Positions 15,759 through 25,179 are shown, counted from the stretch's first letter. The stretch is DNA of 64,000 bases from G963556115 sp963667375 (GCA_963667375.1 OY763323.1:2480001-2544000); one strand, 5' to 3'. Program-made: numbers and translations. The notes: generated from the sequence alone by a model not told the origin.

Positions 15759-17171
15759 TTATTTTCCAATGCAGAAGCGTGAAAAGACATTTCCCAGAAT
15801 ATCTTCAGCATAACCCTCACCCCCAAGCCGGGCCAGAGCTTCATAGGCCTCGCGTAATTCTATTGCTGCCATCTCAGCACCGAAACTTAGTGCCGCAATT
15901 GCCGCTTGAGCATGTTCTGAGGCGTGATATAGTTCCTCTTCTTCCCGGCTGCTAAGACCGACGCCGCTATAATTACTGTTATCTGCAAGACCTTCTGTAT
16001 AAAGGGTGTCACGCAGATCGGCGATACCGTTTCCGTTTAGCGCTGAAACGGCGTGAACTGCAATAACTTCCGCTTTCCGCTCGAGTGAGTTGATAATATC
16101 TGCTTTGTCAAGATTTTGCGGCAGATCGGATTTATTGAAGACTAGCAGCAGCCGGCAAGCTGGAAGGTTGTCAAAGAGGGCTGTAAGTTCCTGATAATTT
16201 GCGGTATTGCTGTCTATTATAAGCAGAAGAATATTTCCTGCCTGGAAACGGTTCTTCGCTCTCGCGGTTGCTCCATCTGCAATTATTCCGTGTTCAATAT
16301 CAATTCCCGGACAGTCTTCAATAATGAACTTAAGCTCATTGATTGTTAAATGATGTTCGGTGTGGTCGCGGGTAGTCGAACGTTCGGGCGATATAAGTGC
16401 CCGCTCTTCACCGAGTAAGGCATTGAGAATACTTGATTTGCCGGAATTAGTGAGTCCTGCGAGAACTATTCTGGTCTCTGAATTGTCAAGGTGCTGCGGC
16501 GTAGAGCTCTCTCTGGCCAGTTCCTCAGCCTGCGTTGCCAGAAGGTTGAGCCGTTCAATGAGATCATGCTCTAAATCTTCTTCAATATCTTCATCTTCGA
16601 AATCAATAGTGGTCTCAAGTGTTCCTGCCAGCAGCAGCAGCTCTGATTTCCAGTCTTTTATTTTATGTTCAAAATCACCTTCCAGACGGTTTATGGCTAA
16701 TTGCCGCTGATTCTCGGTCTGGGCTCGGATAATACGTTCTACCGATTCTGCTTCACCCAGGCTTAATCTGCCATTGAGAAATGCCCGCAGGGTGAACTCT
16801 CCGGGTTCTGCTAATCGTGCACCATTATGAACGATTAGTCGCAACAGAGCATTGAGTATGGGAGTAGAGCCTGGTACAAAAATCTCAATAATATCTTCAC
16901 AGGTATAGCTGTGGGGAGCGGTGAAAAGATAGAGAAAGGCCGTTGTTTCAATCTCGGATGCAGAATTAAGGCTGGTGTTTTCACTGAACAGCAGACGGCA
17001 GCGGCCATGGTAAATACCGCGGATCGGCTTGAGCGTATCAGATGTTTCAAGTGAAAATATCTCGGCGGCGATACGCAGCGCTTCTTGACCGGAAATACGC
17101 ACCCCTCCCAGAGTCGAATTGCCGGGAGGGGTGATAATAGCACATATTGTATCGTTATTATGAATATTCAT
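15759..17171 (-). CDS. mnmE: tRNA-modification GTPase MnmE
   Basis: MnmE works with MnmG to add carboxymethylaminomethyl groups at wobble U34 of several tRNAs. The 470-residue protein has the N-terminal tetrahydrofolate-binding domain, a helical domain and the inserted G domain with P-loop GLTNSGKSS (239-247), G2 Thr in Arg-Ser-Thr-Thr-Arg-Asp-His-Thr, and G4 NKSD. It ends in the hallmark Cys-Ile-Gly-Lys. The G3 motif reads DCPG rather than the usual DTAG, a mild deviation. It starts 6 bp after the yidC stop, a classic chromosomal arrangement. MnmG is not in the window. Confidence 0.95.
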   Translation of the reverse strand: MNIHNNDTICAIITPPGNSTLGGVRISGQEALRIAAEIFSLETSDTLKPIRGIYHGRCRLLFSENTSLNSASEIETTAFLYLFTAPHSYTCEDIIEIFVPGSTPILNALLRLIVHNGARLAEPGEFTLRAFLNGRLSLGEAESVERIIRAQTENQRQLAINRLEGDFEHKIKDWKSELLLLAGTLETTIDFEDEDIEEDLEHDLIERLNLLATQAEELARESSTPQHLDNSETRIVLAGLTNSGKSSILNALLGEERALISPERSTTRDHTEHHLTINELKFIIEDCPGIDIEHGIIADGATARAKNRFQAGNILLLIIDSNTANYQELTALFDNLPACRLLLVFNKSDLPQNLDKADIINSLERKAEVIAVHAVSALNGNGIADLRDTLYTEGLADNSNYSGVGLSSREEEELYHASEHAQAAIAALSFGAEMAAIELREAYEALARLGGEGYAEDILGNVFSRFCIGK

Positions 17172-17177
17172 AATGGT

Positions 17178-19085
17178 TTATTTTTTGCTGTTCTTTTTCT
17201 TCTTCTGGATGCCGGTACCGGCTTTTATTGAACCATCAGGATTTTTCCCGGTTTCAACACCGGCAATTGCTTCGTGATCGGTATTGCGCTTGATGAAGTA
17301 ATGCTCAATAACAGTGAGTAAACTCTGAGTTACGAAGTAGAGCACCAGACCGGAAGGCATGCTGTAGAAGATAAATACGAATATAATCGGCATATACTTC
17401 ATCATTTTCTGCTGCTGCTGCTGCTGAGGATCGGTACTCTTCGGCATCATGTGCATATGGAGTAACTGCATCAGGAGGTAGATAACCGGCAGGAGATTGA
17501 AGAACTGAATATCAAAGAATGGAATCTCAAATGGCAGACGGAAAAGATGATCAGGCTGGGAGAGGTCATTGATCCAGCCGGAGATGAAGTCCTGCTGTCT
17601 GATCAGAAAGCTCTTGGAGAACGCACCGTAGAGAGCAAAGAATATCGGTAGCTGTATAACCATCGGCAGGCAGCCTCCAACCGGACTGACACCATTTTCT
17701 TTGAAGATGCGCATGGTCTCTGCCTGCTGTTTCTTCGGATCATTCTTGTATTTTTCCTTGAGTTCTTTGATCAGGGGCTGAACCTGCTGCATCTTATGCT
17801 GTGAACGCATACTTTTGCGGGTAAGCGGGAGCATACACAGTTTGACAAAGATTGTTAGCAGGATGATGGCGATACCGTAGTTACCGACAACCGAGACAAT
17901 CTTTTCCATAATCAGAATCAGGAAGTTTGAAATAGAGCCGAGCCAGCTCCAGGAGTAGGTAACCAGAGAGTCGAGCTGTGCGCTGAAGGCATTGGCTATC
18001 CGGTCATCCATCGGACCGCCGTAGTACCGGTAGCTATGTTCGACCGCACTGTTTGCCGGTACCTCAAAAATATTGGTGCTGAGCCAGACACTGGCATTAT
18101 ATTCATGAGCTTTAAAGGTGGTTTCGAGCCATTCCTGAGCCCCTTTTGCAAAACTGTTGTAGAAACTCTGCGATGGAGTAAGGGCTTCGAAGGATACTGA
18201 AAGGTTTGTTTCAGGCTGATTGCTCATCAGCAGTGAAGCAAAGAAACGGTTATATAGTCCCATCCAGGCTGTCATTGCATCATTATGGATAAAGCTCTGC
18301 TCGTCAGAAAGCTTGGTGAGGGCGGTTTCCTCTTTTACAATGCTGCTGCTGCCGTTAATATAGGCACTGACACCGTTAAGGACACCGAAACGTTTGTCAA
18401 TATCATCCGGTACGATACCGGCAGGACCAGCTATTGAATAGTCGGCGACAATCGGTTCACCGGTGGTATTTTCAATGATCAGATAATGATTGAAACCAAA
18501 ATCACCATCGGCCTCTTTACTGGCGAAGTCATAGACACGGCTTAGCTTGAGTTTACCGGCGGTGGTCTGGAAAATAAGTTTGCTGCCTTTGGATTTGACA
18601 CCTTCAACCTCGGTTCCTTCCGGAGTCAGAACCAGCTTCCAGTCTTTTCCGGTCAGGCGGTAGGTATCTTTGCCGATACGGACAATTCCCATGGCCAGTG
18701 AGTAATTCTTATCTTTAATCACCGCCGCAACCGGCAGGTTGATGCGGTCTTTATTCTCTGGTGGCAGGTTATAATAATTATTGAGGGTGTAGCTCTGCAT
18801 TGCGGCACCTCTGGTACTGAATACTGCAGTGTATTGTTTGGATACAACCTTGATGTCATTGATCTGCTCAGCTGTAGTGTCTGCAGTATCGGTGCTGTCA
18901 TCAATTTCTACATCGGTTAGCTGGGTAGCCTTCGGCAGAGGTGATTCAGGGGCAGGAGCGCCGGTGTTCTGAGCTTGCTTATCAGCCGGGAGCTGAGTTG
19001 CCGGCATATACCTGTTCATCAAGAACATGAGTGTCAGAAAAACTGCAACACCCAGAATTACCTGTGTTTTAACATCCTTATTCAA
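17178..19085 (-). CDS. yidC: Membrane protein insertase YidC
   Basis: YidC inserts and folds inner-membrane proteins, alone or with SecYEG. The 635-residue protein has an N-terminal membrane segment, a large periplasmic beta domain (about 60-370) found in Gram-negative YidC, and the conserved C-terminal five-helix core with Ser-Val-Val-Gly-Asn-Tyr-Gly and Gly-Gly-Cys-Leu-Pro-Met-Val-Ile-Gln. The tail is Lys-rich, suited to ribosome contact. The start is a TTG at 19085 preceded by AAGGAAAA. It lies between yidD and mnmE. Confidence 0.96.
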   Translation of the reverse strand: MNKDVKTQVILGVAVFLTLMFLMNRYMPATQLPADKQAQNTGAPAPESPLPKATQLTDVEIDDSTDTADTTAEQINDIKVVSKQYTAVFSTRGAAMQSYTLNNYYNLPPENKDRINLPVAAVIKDKNYSLAMGIVRIGKDTYRLTGKDWKLVLTPEGTEVEGVKSKGSKLIFQTTAGKLKLSRVYDFASKEADGDFGFNHYLIIENTTGEPIVADYSIAGPAGIVPDDIDKRFGVLNGVSAYINGSSSIVKEETALTKLSDEQSFIHNDAMTAWMGLYNRFFASLLMSNQPETNLSVSFEALTPSQSFYNSFAKGAQEWLETTFKAHEYNASVWLSTNIFEVPANSAVEHSYRYYGGPMDDRIANAFSAQLDSLVTYSWSWLGSISNFLILIMEKIVSVVGNYGIAIILLTIFVKLCMLPLTRKSMRSQHKMQQVQPLIKELKEKYKNDPKKQQAETMRIFKENGVSPVGGCLPMVIQLPIFFALYGAFSKSFLIRQQDFISGWINDLSQPDHLFRLPFEIPFFDIQFFNLLPVIYLLMQLLHMHMMPKSTDPQQQQQQKMMKYMPIIFVFIFYSMPSGLVLYFVTQSLLTVIEHYFIKRNTDHEAIAGVETGKNPDGSIKAGTGIQKKKKNSKK

Positions 19086-19145
19086 TTTAATTTTCCTTAT
19101 TCTGATTCTTACGCGTTATTTAGCTGCATATCTGATTAATAATAA

Positions 19146-19415
19146 TTATTCATCTTCATCATCGGGAACAACCGGGTCATAACCGCCTTTAGCGAATGGA
19201 TGACAGCGCATAATCCGCCATACTCCCTTTAGTCCTCCGCGTATCAGACCAAAGCGTTCGATCGCTTCAATCATGTACGAGCTGCAGGTAGGGCGGTAGA
19301 TGCAGACACTAGGTGTCATCGGACTGATTACCTTCTGGTAGAGATACTTTATTGTCAGCATCGCTACTTTTGCCGGCAGCTTTATCACAAAGGTTACATG
19401 CTCTTTCAGCGGCAT
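19146..19415 (-). CDS. yidD: Membrane protein insertion efficiency factor YidD
   Basis: YidD is a small protein that aids insertion by YidC. The 89 residues contain the family signature Ile-Ser-Pro, Cys-Arg/Tyr-Arg-Pro-Thr-Cys-Ser-Ser-Tyr, Glu-Ala-Ile-Glu-Arg-Phe-Gly and Arg-Cys-His-Pro-Phe-Ala-Lys-Gly-Gly-Tyr-Asp-Pro. The ATG at 19415 follows a GAGG ten bases upstream; an internal Met at 19361 matches the usual N-terminus of the family and is an alternative. With either start the gene overlaps rnpA (by 107 or 53 bp), which implies translational coupling. Confidence 0.93.
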   Translation of the reverse strand: MPLKEHVTFVIKLPAKVAMLTIKYLYQKVISPMTPSVCIYRPTCSSYMIEAIERFGLIRGGLKGVWRIMRCHPFAKGGYDPVVPDDEDE

Positions 19416-19740
19416 CTTCAAGTGACCTCACTAATTCTGTGTACTCAGCGGTAATTACACCATAAAGGGCAATAATCGCCAGATCGTATCCTTGCGGAAG
19501 CTTCTGTTTCTGCTCTCTGAAGGCAGCACGAATTCTGCGCTTTATCCGGTTGCGCTTATTTGCCTTACCGGCCTTACGGCTGGCAATAGGAGCAATCCGG
19601 CTGTAATCGAGACCATTTTTTGCCGCCCGAACGACAAAATATCTGCTACGGGCAGAGCTGCTTCCGGCAAACAAACTTGATACTTCACCGGCGTTCAGCC
19701 GTTCTCTGCTACTCAATCTCTGGTTATCCAGATCAGGCAT
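19309..19740 (-). CDS. rnpA: Ribonuclease P protein component
   Basis: RnpA is the protein subunit that helps the RNase P RNA mature tRNA 5' ends. The 143-residue protein has the central signature Lys-Ala-Gly-Lys-Ala-Asn-Lys-Arg-Asn-Arg-Ile-Lys-Arg-Arg-Ile-Arg, the RNR motif of the family, in a basic background. The start is the ATG at 19740. The C-terminal tail (about 115-143) is longer than usual and is encoded inside yidD in another frame. rpmH, normally just upstream, is absent; the gene before it on this strand is an Sfp-type transferase. Confidence 0.93.
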   Translation of the reverse strand: MPDLDNQRLSSRERLNAGEVSSLFAGSSSARSRYFVVRAAKNGLDYSRIAPIASRKAGKANKRNRIKRRIRAAFREQKQKLPQGYDLAIIALYGVITAEYTELVRSLEDAAERACNLCDKAAGKSSDADNKVSLPEGNQSDDT

Positions 19741-19774
19741 AATAAATTTGTCCGTATACTATATAGCCTAAAGG

Positions 19775-19801
19775 TTTATATTCTCTAGGAAATATTGTCA
19801 A
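19775..19801 (-). promoter_or_regulatory. Possible promoter of the rnpA operon
   Basis: On the minus strand TTGACA (19801-19796), within the last codons of the transferase gene, is followed by TATAAA (19780-19775). The 15-bp spacing is short, so this is tentative. Confidence 0.35.
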
Positions 19802-20531
19802 AGTCAATAGTCTTCTCATGATATACGCCGTATTCTTCTCTATATCTGTAGAGTTGAAGGCGGCATGTAGCAGCTGTCAGGGCTGTCAGTCCGAGGGTCA
19901 GGTTTCCAAGTTCAAGGCTGCAGAAACTGCAGTCTGGGTGGATACTGCTCTCAGGGGTGTGCAGGAGAATGGCTGAAGGCTGGATTGAAAACGATATCTC
20001 CTTGAGGCTGGTATTGATACCGGTGCCTCGGGCTTTTAGAAAGGATTCTTTGAGAGTCCAGATTCTGAAGAAATGTTTTTGCAGCTGTTCTGCTGAATTT
20101 TCAGCTGAATTAAGGCATGAATTCTCATTATCACTGAAAAACCGCTGCGCCAGCTTTATGCAGACTGCGGTTTTTTTTCTAGAATTATGTTCAATATCAA
20201 CTCCGATTTCAGCACCGGTGCAGAGCGCAACTGCCGCTGTACCCTGACTATGGCTAAGGGAAAAATATAGCGTGCTCTCTGCAAAAAGATCCGGGTGGAG
20301 AAAAGGCTTGCCGTAACGGGTGGTGGCGAATTCAAGCTGTGCTAATTTTATTTGCAGATTAGTGATCAGCAGACGGTTTAAAAGGGAGTGTGCCGTGATA
20401 AATTCCTGAGCCGCTTTTGCCGAGTTTATCTTCTTAAGACGTTGTTTGTCGGTTGGTGTTAACCAGTATTCATCAGCAGTGGTTGAATCGGCAAGATAGA
20501 CACTAATCGTGGTTGATTTTGTGTGATTCAT
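19785..20531 (-). CDS. 4'-phosphopantetheinyl transferase, Sfp type
   Basis: Enzymes of this family load the phosphopantetheine arm of CoA onto acyl, peptidyl or aryl carrier proteins. From the ATG at 20531 the protein has 248 residues. It shows the family pattern: Ser-Leu-Ser-His-Ser-Gln-Gly, the metal-binding Gly-Val-Asp-Ile-Glu-His, Phe-Phe-Ser-Asp-Asn-Glu, and Trp-Thr-Leu-Lys-Glu-Ser-Phe-Leu-Lys-Ala. The reading frame is open further upstream into the next gene, but those residues do not fit the family. No polyketide or peptide synthase is nearby, so the partner carrier protein is unknown. Confidence 0.88.
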   Translation of the reverse strand: MNHTKSTTISVYLADSTTADEYWLTPTDKQRLKKINSAKAAQEFITAHSLLNRLLITNLQIKLAQLEFATTRYGKPFLHPDLFAESTLYFSLSHSQGTAAVALCTGAEIGVDIEHNSRKKTAVCIKLAQRFFSDNENSCLNSAENSAEQLQKHFFRIWTLKESFLKARGTGINTSLKEISFSIQPSAILLHTPESSIHPDCSFCSLELGNLTLGLTALTAATCRLQLYRYREEYGVYHEKTIDFDNIS

Positions 20532-20547
20532 GTGTTCTGCCTTGAAA

Positions 20548-21555
20548 TCAGTTGAAGATGGCGTCAAAATAAACCTGCAGGCTGCCGGATTTATGGCGAT
20601 CCGGCATTGGCCGTTCCACCCGCAGAATATTCCGGTTGTTTCTATCGATAATGACGTTAAAGAAGAACATGGGGATACTTGACATATTCTGGTCCAGCAT
20701 AGCATAGCGCATATCGATAAAGGTGATCATACTATGGTTGTTTTCTCTGCTCGCCAGTATCAGATCATTTGATGAGCGGCGGATAACCTCGAGTTTTTCT
20801 GAATTCAGGATTTTAGCAATCTCCGGGGTTGAGTAGGACTGATAGAATTTCTCAGCAAAGACCTTTCCGGAGAGGCTGCTGGTAAATACGGAGAAAAAAT
20901 CACCTTTACTGTCTTTAAGGACTACATGCCAGAGCAGTATTGTTCCCGTATTTGGTATCGCCTTTTCTCTGATTATATTAAATCCTGCCGGAACCGCAGT
21001 GCGGGCGAGGGATATTGCCTCTCTGGAGAGGTAAAAGCCAATTCCGGCATAGATAACACACCAGCATAAGACGATAAACGCCAGAATTTTTCGCAGCTGG
21101 AGTTTACTGCTGAGCAGCATGAGAAAAAATGCGCCGAGCAGAGGAATAGTAATCAGCGGGTCTATTATGGGCAGAGCATCGAGTGCATAGCGTTTATTGG
21201 TCAGTGGATAAAATATTTCTGTACCCCAGGTGGTGCAGAGATCCAGAAGGTCATGGGAGAAAATGGCGGTCAATGCCAGTAGACTCCAGGTGAGAATACG
21301 CCCTTTTTTATTGGCGATTCTCCAGGTAAGCCAGCCTAGAAGCGGGGCGGCAATACAGGCCAAGAGGAGTGAGTGGGTGGCTGCACGGTGATATTTCATC
21401 ATTGCCAGTGGGTCACCGGTAAGACTGAAAAGCATATCTGCATCCGGAAGGGCTGCGAAGACAGCTCCGGCGATGATCGAGCCGCGCCCTAATTTTTTGC
21501 GGAAAGCGGTTTCAGCAATTGCTGAACCAATCAGTGCATGGGTTAGCGTATCCAT
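20548..21555 (-). CDS. YdjM-family (DUF457) membrane-bound metal-dependent hydrolase-like protein
   Basis: The 335-residue protein begins Met-Asp-Thr-Leu-Thr-His-Ala-Leu-Ile-Gly. It carries Asp-Ala-Asp-Met, His-Arg-Ala-Ala-Thr-His-Ser and Phe-Ser-His-Asp-Leu-Leu-Asp motifs, the His/Asp pattern of the DUF457/YdjM family. About four or five membrane segments precede a C-terminal soluble domain of some 150 residues. GAGGAT ahead of the ATG at 21555 sets the start; the longer frame overlaps trkH. The function is unproven; hydrolase is a family name. It ends 17 bp before the transferase gene, so the two are likely cotranscribed. Confidence 0.78.
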   Translation of the reverse strand: MDTLTHALIGSAIAETAFRKKLGRGSIIAGAVFAALPDADMLFSLTGDPLAMMKYHRAATHSLLLACIAAPLLGWLTWRIANKKGRILTWSLLALTAIFSHDLLDLCTTWGTEIFYPLTNKRYALDALPIIDPLITIPLLGAFFLMLLSSKLQLRKILAFIVLCWCVIYAGIGFYLSREAISLARTAVPAGFNIIREKAIPNTGTILLWHVVLKDSKGDFFSVFTSSLSGKVFAEKFYQSYSTPEIAKILNSEKLEVIRRSSNDLILASRENNHSMITFIDMRYAMLDQNMSSIPMFFFNVIIDRNNRNILRVERPMPDRHKSGSLQVYFDAIFN

Positions 21556-21623
21556 TTTATATCCTCGGTTGGTTTCGGGCAATTTAATAATATTATACAG
21601 ATACCGCAGGAGATTTAAAGTGA

Positions 21624-23158
21624 TTATCGGCGCCAGGAAACAGGGAATAGCAGGACCAGCACAGAGTAGATTTCGAGTCTGCCAAGCAGCATGCATAGCG
21701 AAAGCAGACCTTTCCCGGCTGCCGGTACCCAATGAAAATTCTGGGTTGAACCTACACGGTCAAGACCGGGACCGATGTTATTCAGACAGGCCGCAACCGC
21801 GGAAATGGTTGTAGGAAGATCGACATCATTCAGGAGAAGTGTCAGTGCAAATGCCATTATCGTGAATATTGAAAACCAGAGGCATACCAGACCGACAATA
21901 AGCATTATTGCCCGTTCGTTGAGGGTCATATCGGTACCGATTCGCACCATATTCGACATTCGTGGAATAAGCAGGCGTTTGATCTCTCTGATTCCGCATT
22001 TCCACATTACCATTATACGAATCTGCTTCAGACCGCCGCCGGTTGATCCGGCACATCCACCCATGAACATTATAATTATCAGGAGTAACCTTGCTGCCAT
22101 CGGCCAGATATTGGTATCGGTCGTGGCGAAACCGGTCGTTGTCATTATTGATAGGGTCTGGAAAATGGCCTGCCGGTATGATTCGCCAAAAGAATCATAG
22201 TTTCCTGAAATATAGACCATCAGTGCCAGCGCAACAGAGACTAGAATTATAACATAGGTATAGAATTTAAATTCGGCATTTTTCCAGTATTCCTGTGGTT
22301 TTCCCTTGAGCGCATGGTAGTGCAGCAGAAAGTTGCAGCCTGCCAGAAACATGAAAATATCAATAATGATTTCAAAATATAGTGCGGATGGATGTCCCGT
22401 CTGGGCATAATAGCCGATTGAAGCGTCTTTGGTAGAGAAGCCTCCTGTCGCCATGGTGCCGAAGGTATGGCAGATACTGTCAAATAGCGGCATTCCGCGA
22501 TACAAAGCAGTATAATTTCAGCGATTGTAAGTACGCAGTAGGCATACCAGAGAATTGCTGCTGTCTGTCTGATGCGGGGCTGCAGCCGTTCGGCTGTCGG
22601 TCCTGGTACTTCTGCTGCAAATAACTGGTAGCCGCCGGCTTTCAGCGCCGGAAGTATTGCCAGTGCCAGTACCACAATTCCCATACCGCCCAGCCAGTGT
22701 GTCAGACTGCGCCAGAAGAGCAAAGATTTTGGCAGTTCCTCTATCAGTCCATAACCACCATCCATAATGGAAGTTCCGAAAACCGAGCTCCCGGTGGTTG
22801 TAAAGCCGCTCATTGACTCAAAATAGGCCGGAATAATTCCGAACTCACCGCAGCCTTTACATATGAAATAATAGGGAAGGGCGCCGAGCAGTGCCGCTAT
22901 CAGCCAGCCGAAGGTGGTTATGGCAAAACCGTCGGCAGCGCTGATATTAAGCTGGTCTTTATCAAATTTTATGCAATATTTCAGAACAATGCCGATCGCG
23001 AGCGAGATAAAGATACTGATTGCAAAGCCATTGGTGGGAGTATGATAACATATTGCACCTGCAGAGCAGAAAAAGGCAATTACCAGTGATGGCAGCATTG
23101 TCGCTGCAATTAAAATACATAGTGAACCCAGAAGGTTGGCAACAAATCGTATATTCAT
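21624..23158 (-). pseudogene. trkH: TrkH/KtrB-type potassium uptake channel subunit, interrupted by a frameshift
   Basis: Two minus-strand frames together make one TrkH. The first (from 23158) carries the N-terminal pore repeats with Phe-Thr-Thr-Thr-Gly-Ser-Ser and Ser-Leu-Thr-His-Trp-Leu-Gly-Gly-Met-Gly. The second (to 21624) continues with Gly-Met-Pro-Leu-Phe-Asp-Ser-Ile-Cys-His-Thr-Phe-Gly-Thr-Met-Ala-Thr-Gly-Gly-Phe, Gly-Gly-Cys-Ala-Gly-Ser-Thr-Gly-Gly, and the standard Leu-Gly-Arg-Leu-Glu end. Adding one G to the GG run (22495-22496) restores a single frame of about 511 residues. All other motifs are intact, so this is either a very recent mutation or a sequencing error. The usual partner TrkA/KtrA is not in the window. 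Confidence 0.88.
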
Positions 23159-23203
23159 GATTATATTATGATAGGGTAAGCTTCTTTTTTTTCAAGGTTA
23201 TGA

Positions 23204-24172
23204 TCAGTAAGAATAAAAAAATAAAATAAGGGTGGCAAGCAGTACACTGAGAAGCACTGTATTGAACAGCAGACTGCAGGCGTGGTTTATATCTGAAATG
23301 GCAAAATCTTTTATTGGTTTGCCCAGTAGTGGGCGCTCAATTATTTTACCCTGATATTCGGTGGTTCCGCCAAACTGCAGGCCGAGTGCTCCGGCGAAAG
23401 CGGCTTCTGAATAGCCGGAATTTGGGCTGGCATGCTGCGCATGATCGGTAAAACCGATGGTTAAAGCGGCTCGCCAGTTTAAACCGCTGAAAAGTGCTCC
23501 GAGACTTATCAGGAGCAGGCTAAGTCTGGCGGGTATAAAATTAAAAACATCATCCAGTCTTGCTGATACCATTCCGAATTTCAGGTATTTTTCATTGCGG
23601 TAGCCGAAACTTGAGTCGAGGGTGTTTACAGTCCGGTATAATACAGCGGCACACGCTCCCCCGACAGGTCCGGCAAGAAGTATACCGATAGTCGCGTAAA
23701 AAATAGGTGCAAGTGCTCCGTCTACAGAGTTTTCCGCGATACTCTCAATAGTCGCCCTTATAACCTGTGTCTCGTTCAGATTCCTAGTGTCACGACCTAC
23801 AATCATCGCGGTCTTGGCTCTGGCGAGAATCAGATTGTTTTCCGATAACTGTTTGTGTATTTCGCGACTGTGTTTGATCATGTCTTTACAGGCGATAGTC
23901 GAGTATATCATGAAGGTGCAGATGATAAAACCGGCAGGTGCCGCTAATTTATTGAGCACTCCGGATATTAAATAGGTCAGTATGGTGGCAGCGGCAAGTA
24001 TTACAGCAGCTGCGGCTGTTCCAGCCAGATACTGGTTGTTAAAAATGCGGCGCAGTGGTGATTCAACCGCTAACGCCAGACTTCCTATAAGACGTACAGG
24101 ATGAAGCCGGTATACCGGGTCGCCTATAATATAATCAATAAGGAATCCTGTAAGAATAATCCACACATCCAT
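23204..24172 (-). CDS. cbiB: Adenosylcobinamide-phosphate synthase CbiB/CobD
   Basis: CbiB attaches aminopropanol (or its phosphate) to adenosylcobyric acid in cobalamin synthesis. The 322-residue membrane protein has the signature Asp-Tyr-Ile-Ile-Gly-Asp-Pro plus His-Pro-Val-Arg-Leu-Ile-Gly near the N-terminus, and Glu-Asn-Ser-Val-Asp-Gly-Ala-Leu-Ala-Pro in the middle, with about five membrane segments. No other cobalamin gene adjoins it. It begins 5 bp after the stop of the secreted protein gene, so the two are cotranscribed although no functional link is evident. Confidence 0.93.
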   Translation of the reverse strand: MDVWIILTGFLIDYIIGDPVYRLHPVRLIGSLALAVESPLRRIFNNQYLAGTAAAAVILAAATILTYLISGVLNKLAAPAGFIICTFMIYSTIACKDMIKHSREIHKQLSENNLILARAKTAMIVGRDTRNLNETQVIRATIESIAENSVDGALAPIFYATIGILLAGPVGGACAAVLYRTVNTLDSSFGYRNEKYLKFGMVSARLDDVFNFIPARLSLLLISLGALFSGLNWRAALTIGFTDHAQHASPNSGYSEAAFAGALGLQFGGTTEYQGKIIERPLLGKPIKDFAISDINHACSLLFNTVLLSVLLATLILFFYSY

Positions 24173-24177
24173 AAGCG

Positions 24178-25179
24178 TTATTTTACACCTATATCATACG
24201 GATTCAGATTCATTTTACTGTTGATTTCAACAAAGACTTTGGGGGTTAGTTTTTTGACAGACCAGGCTGCCAGCTCTTTTTCACTCTGGGTCTTGCCGTT
24301 TTCGGCAATAAATATCAGGGCATTCTCAGCATATTTCTGCATTTTAGGATCTCTGGCGATAATGACACCGTCACGATTAACCACCCCATGCCGGAAAAGA
24401 CCAAGAATTAGAATTGCCTGCTGTCTCCAGACAATATCCTGGGCTTCAGTGGCAATTTTAATAGCGCTGAAAAGTGAATTGAAATTAATTGCGGATCCCA
24501 GAAAGTAGTTATTGATTCGATTCAGCTTGAAACCTACTTCTTCAAGGTATTCCTTATATTCTCTGGCAGTGTCACTGCCTTTCATGTCCATTTTGCGGAA
24601 GAGGAAGGCAGAATATTTATCCGCAGCTTCACGTTTTATAGCGATACCGAGTAGAAGCGAGACTATAGTTGTAGGTTTCTGAGTAAGCTGCCAGCCGTAG
24701 ATCAGGGCACGACGATAAATTGCCTCTGCACCTTTGACGTCGCCACGTCCTTCAAGCTTTTCTGCCAGATCCAGCATTGAATTCAGGTAGGTCAGGAAGA
24801 CAATGATGTCCGGTTGGCGTACGGTACCGCTATTCATATATGGAAAGTACTTATCCAAATCGCAGACTTTCTTGGTGGTTGCGATGAAAATTTCACGCAA
24901 CCCTTTGGGATTGTCTTTCAACTCTATGTAATCCTCGGATTTTCGGTCTGTTTTAAAGAGTTCGTCGAGTTTGGAGTAATTTTCTGCGGCGTTGCCTTCT
25001 CCGGTAGGAAAGCTTGTCAGCGCACTTAAACCTTTATTACTGTCAATACTCTCAAGTGGGGTGGAACGTAGAAGAATTTTCTGAATCTGGGTCATCTCCT
25101 CTTCCGGCGGATAGAGATCTGCCGCATATGATGAAACAGAAAAGGTCAAGAGAATTATGATAAATAAGTGTTTAGCCAT
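24178..25179 (-). CDS. Secreted protein of unknown function
   Basis: I do not recognise this 333-residue protein. It opens with a signal peptide (Lys-His then a Leu/Ile core, cut after Ser-Tyr-Ala-Ala-Asp). The mature part is mostly helical; Lys-Gly-Ala-Glu-Ala-Ile-Tyr-Arg-Arg-Ala-Leu and Glu-Lys-Glu-Leu-Ala-Ala-Trp-Ser-Val-Lys-Lys-Leu look like TPR/HEAT-type helical pairs. A good GGAG lies 13 bases before the ATG. It is the first gene of an operon with cbiB. A scaffold or assembly role is possible but not supported by any specific motif. Confidence 0.7.
   Translation of the reverse strand: MAKHLFIIILLTFSVSSYAADLYPPEEEMTQIQKILLRSTPLESIDSNKGLSALTSFPTGEGNAAENYSKLDELFKTDRKSEDYIELKDNPKGLREIFIATTKKVCDLDKYFPYMNSGTVRQPDIIVFLTYLNSMLDLAEKLEGRGDVKGAEAIYRRALIYGWQLTQKPTTIVSLLLGIAIKREAADKYSAFLFRKMDMKGSDTAREYKEYLEEVGFKLNRINNYFLGSAINFNSLFSAIKIATEAQDIVWRQQAILILGLFRHGVVNRDGVIIARDPKMQKYAENALIFIAENGKTQSEKELAAWSVKKLTPKVFVEINSKMNLNPYDIGVK

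Noticed and set aside
20532..20705. N-terminal extension of the Sfp-type transferase
   Set aside because: It overlaps the upstream gene and shows no family resemblance; the ATG at 20531 fits the usual N-terminus.
21556..21732. N-terminal extension of the YdjM-like protein
   Set aside because: It overlaps trkH; a good ribosome binding site precedes the ATG at 21555.
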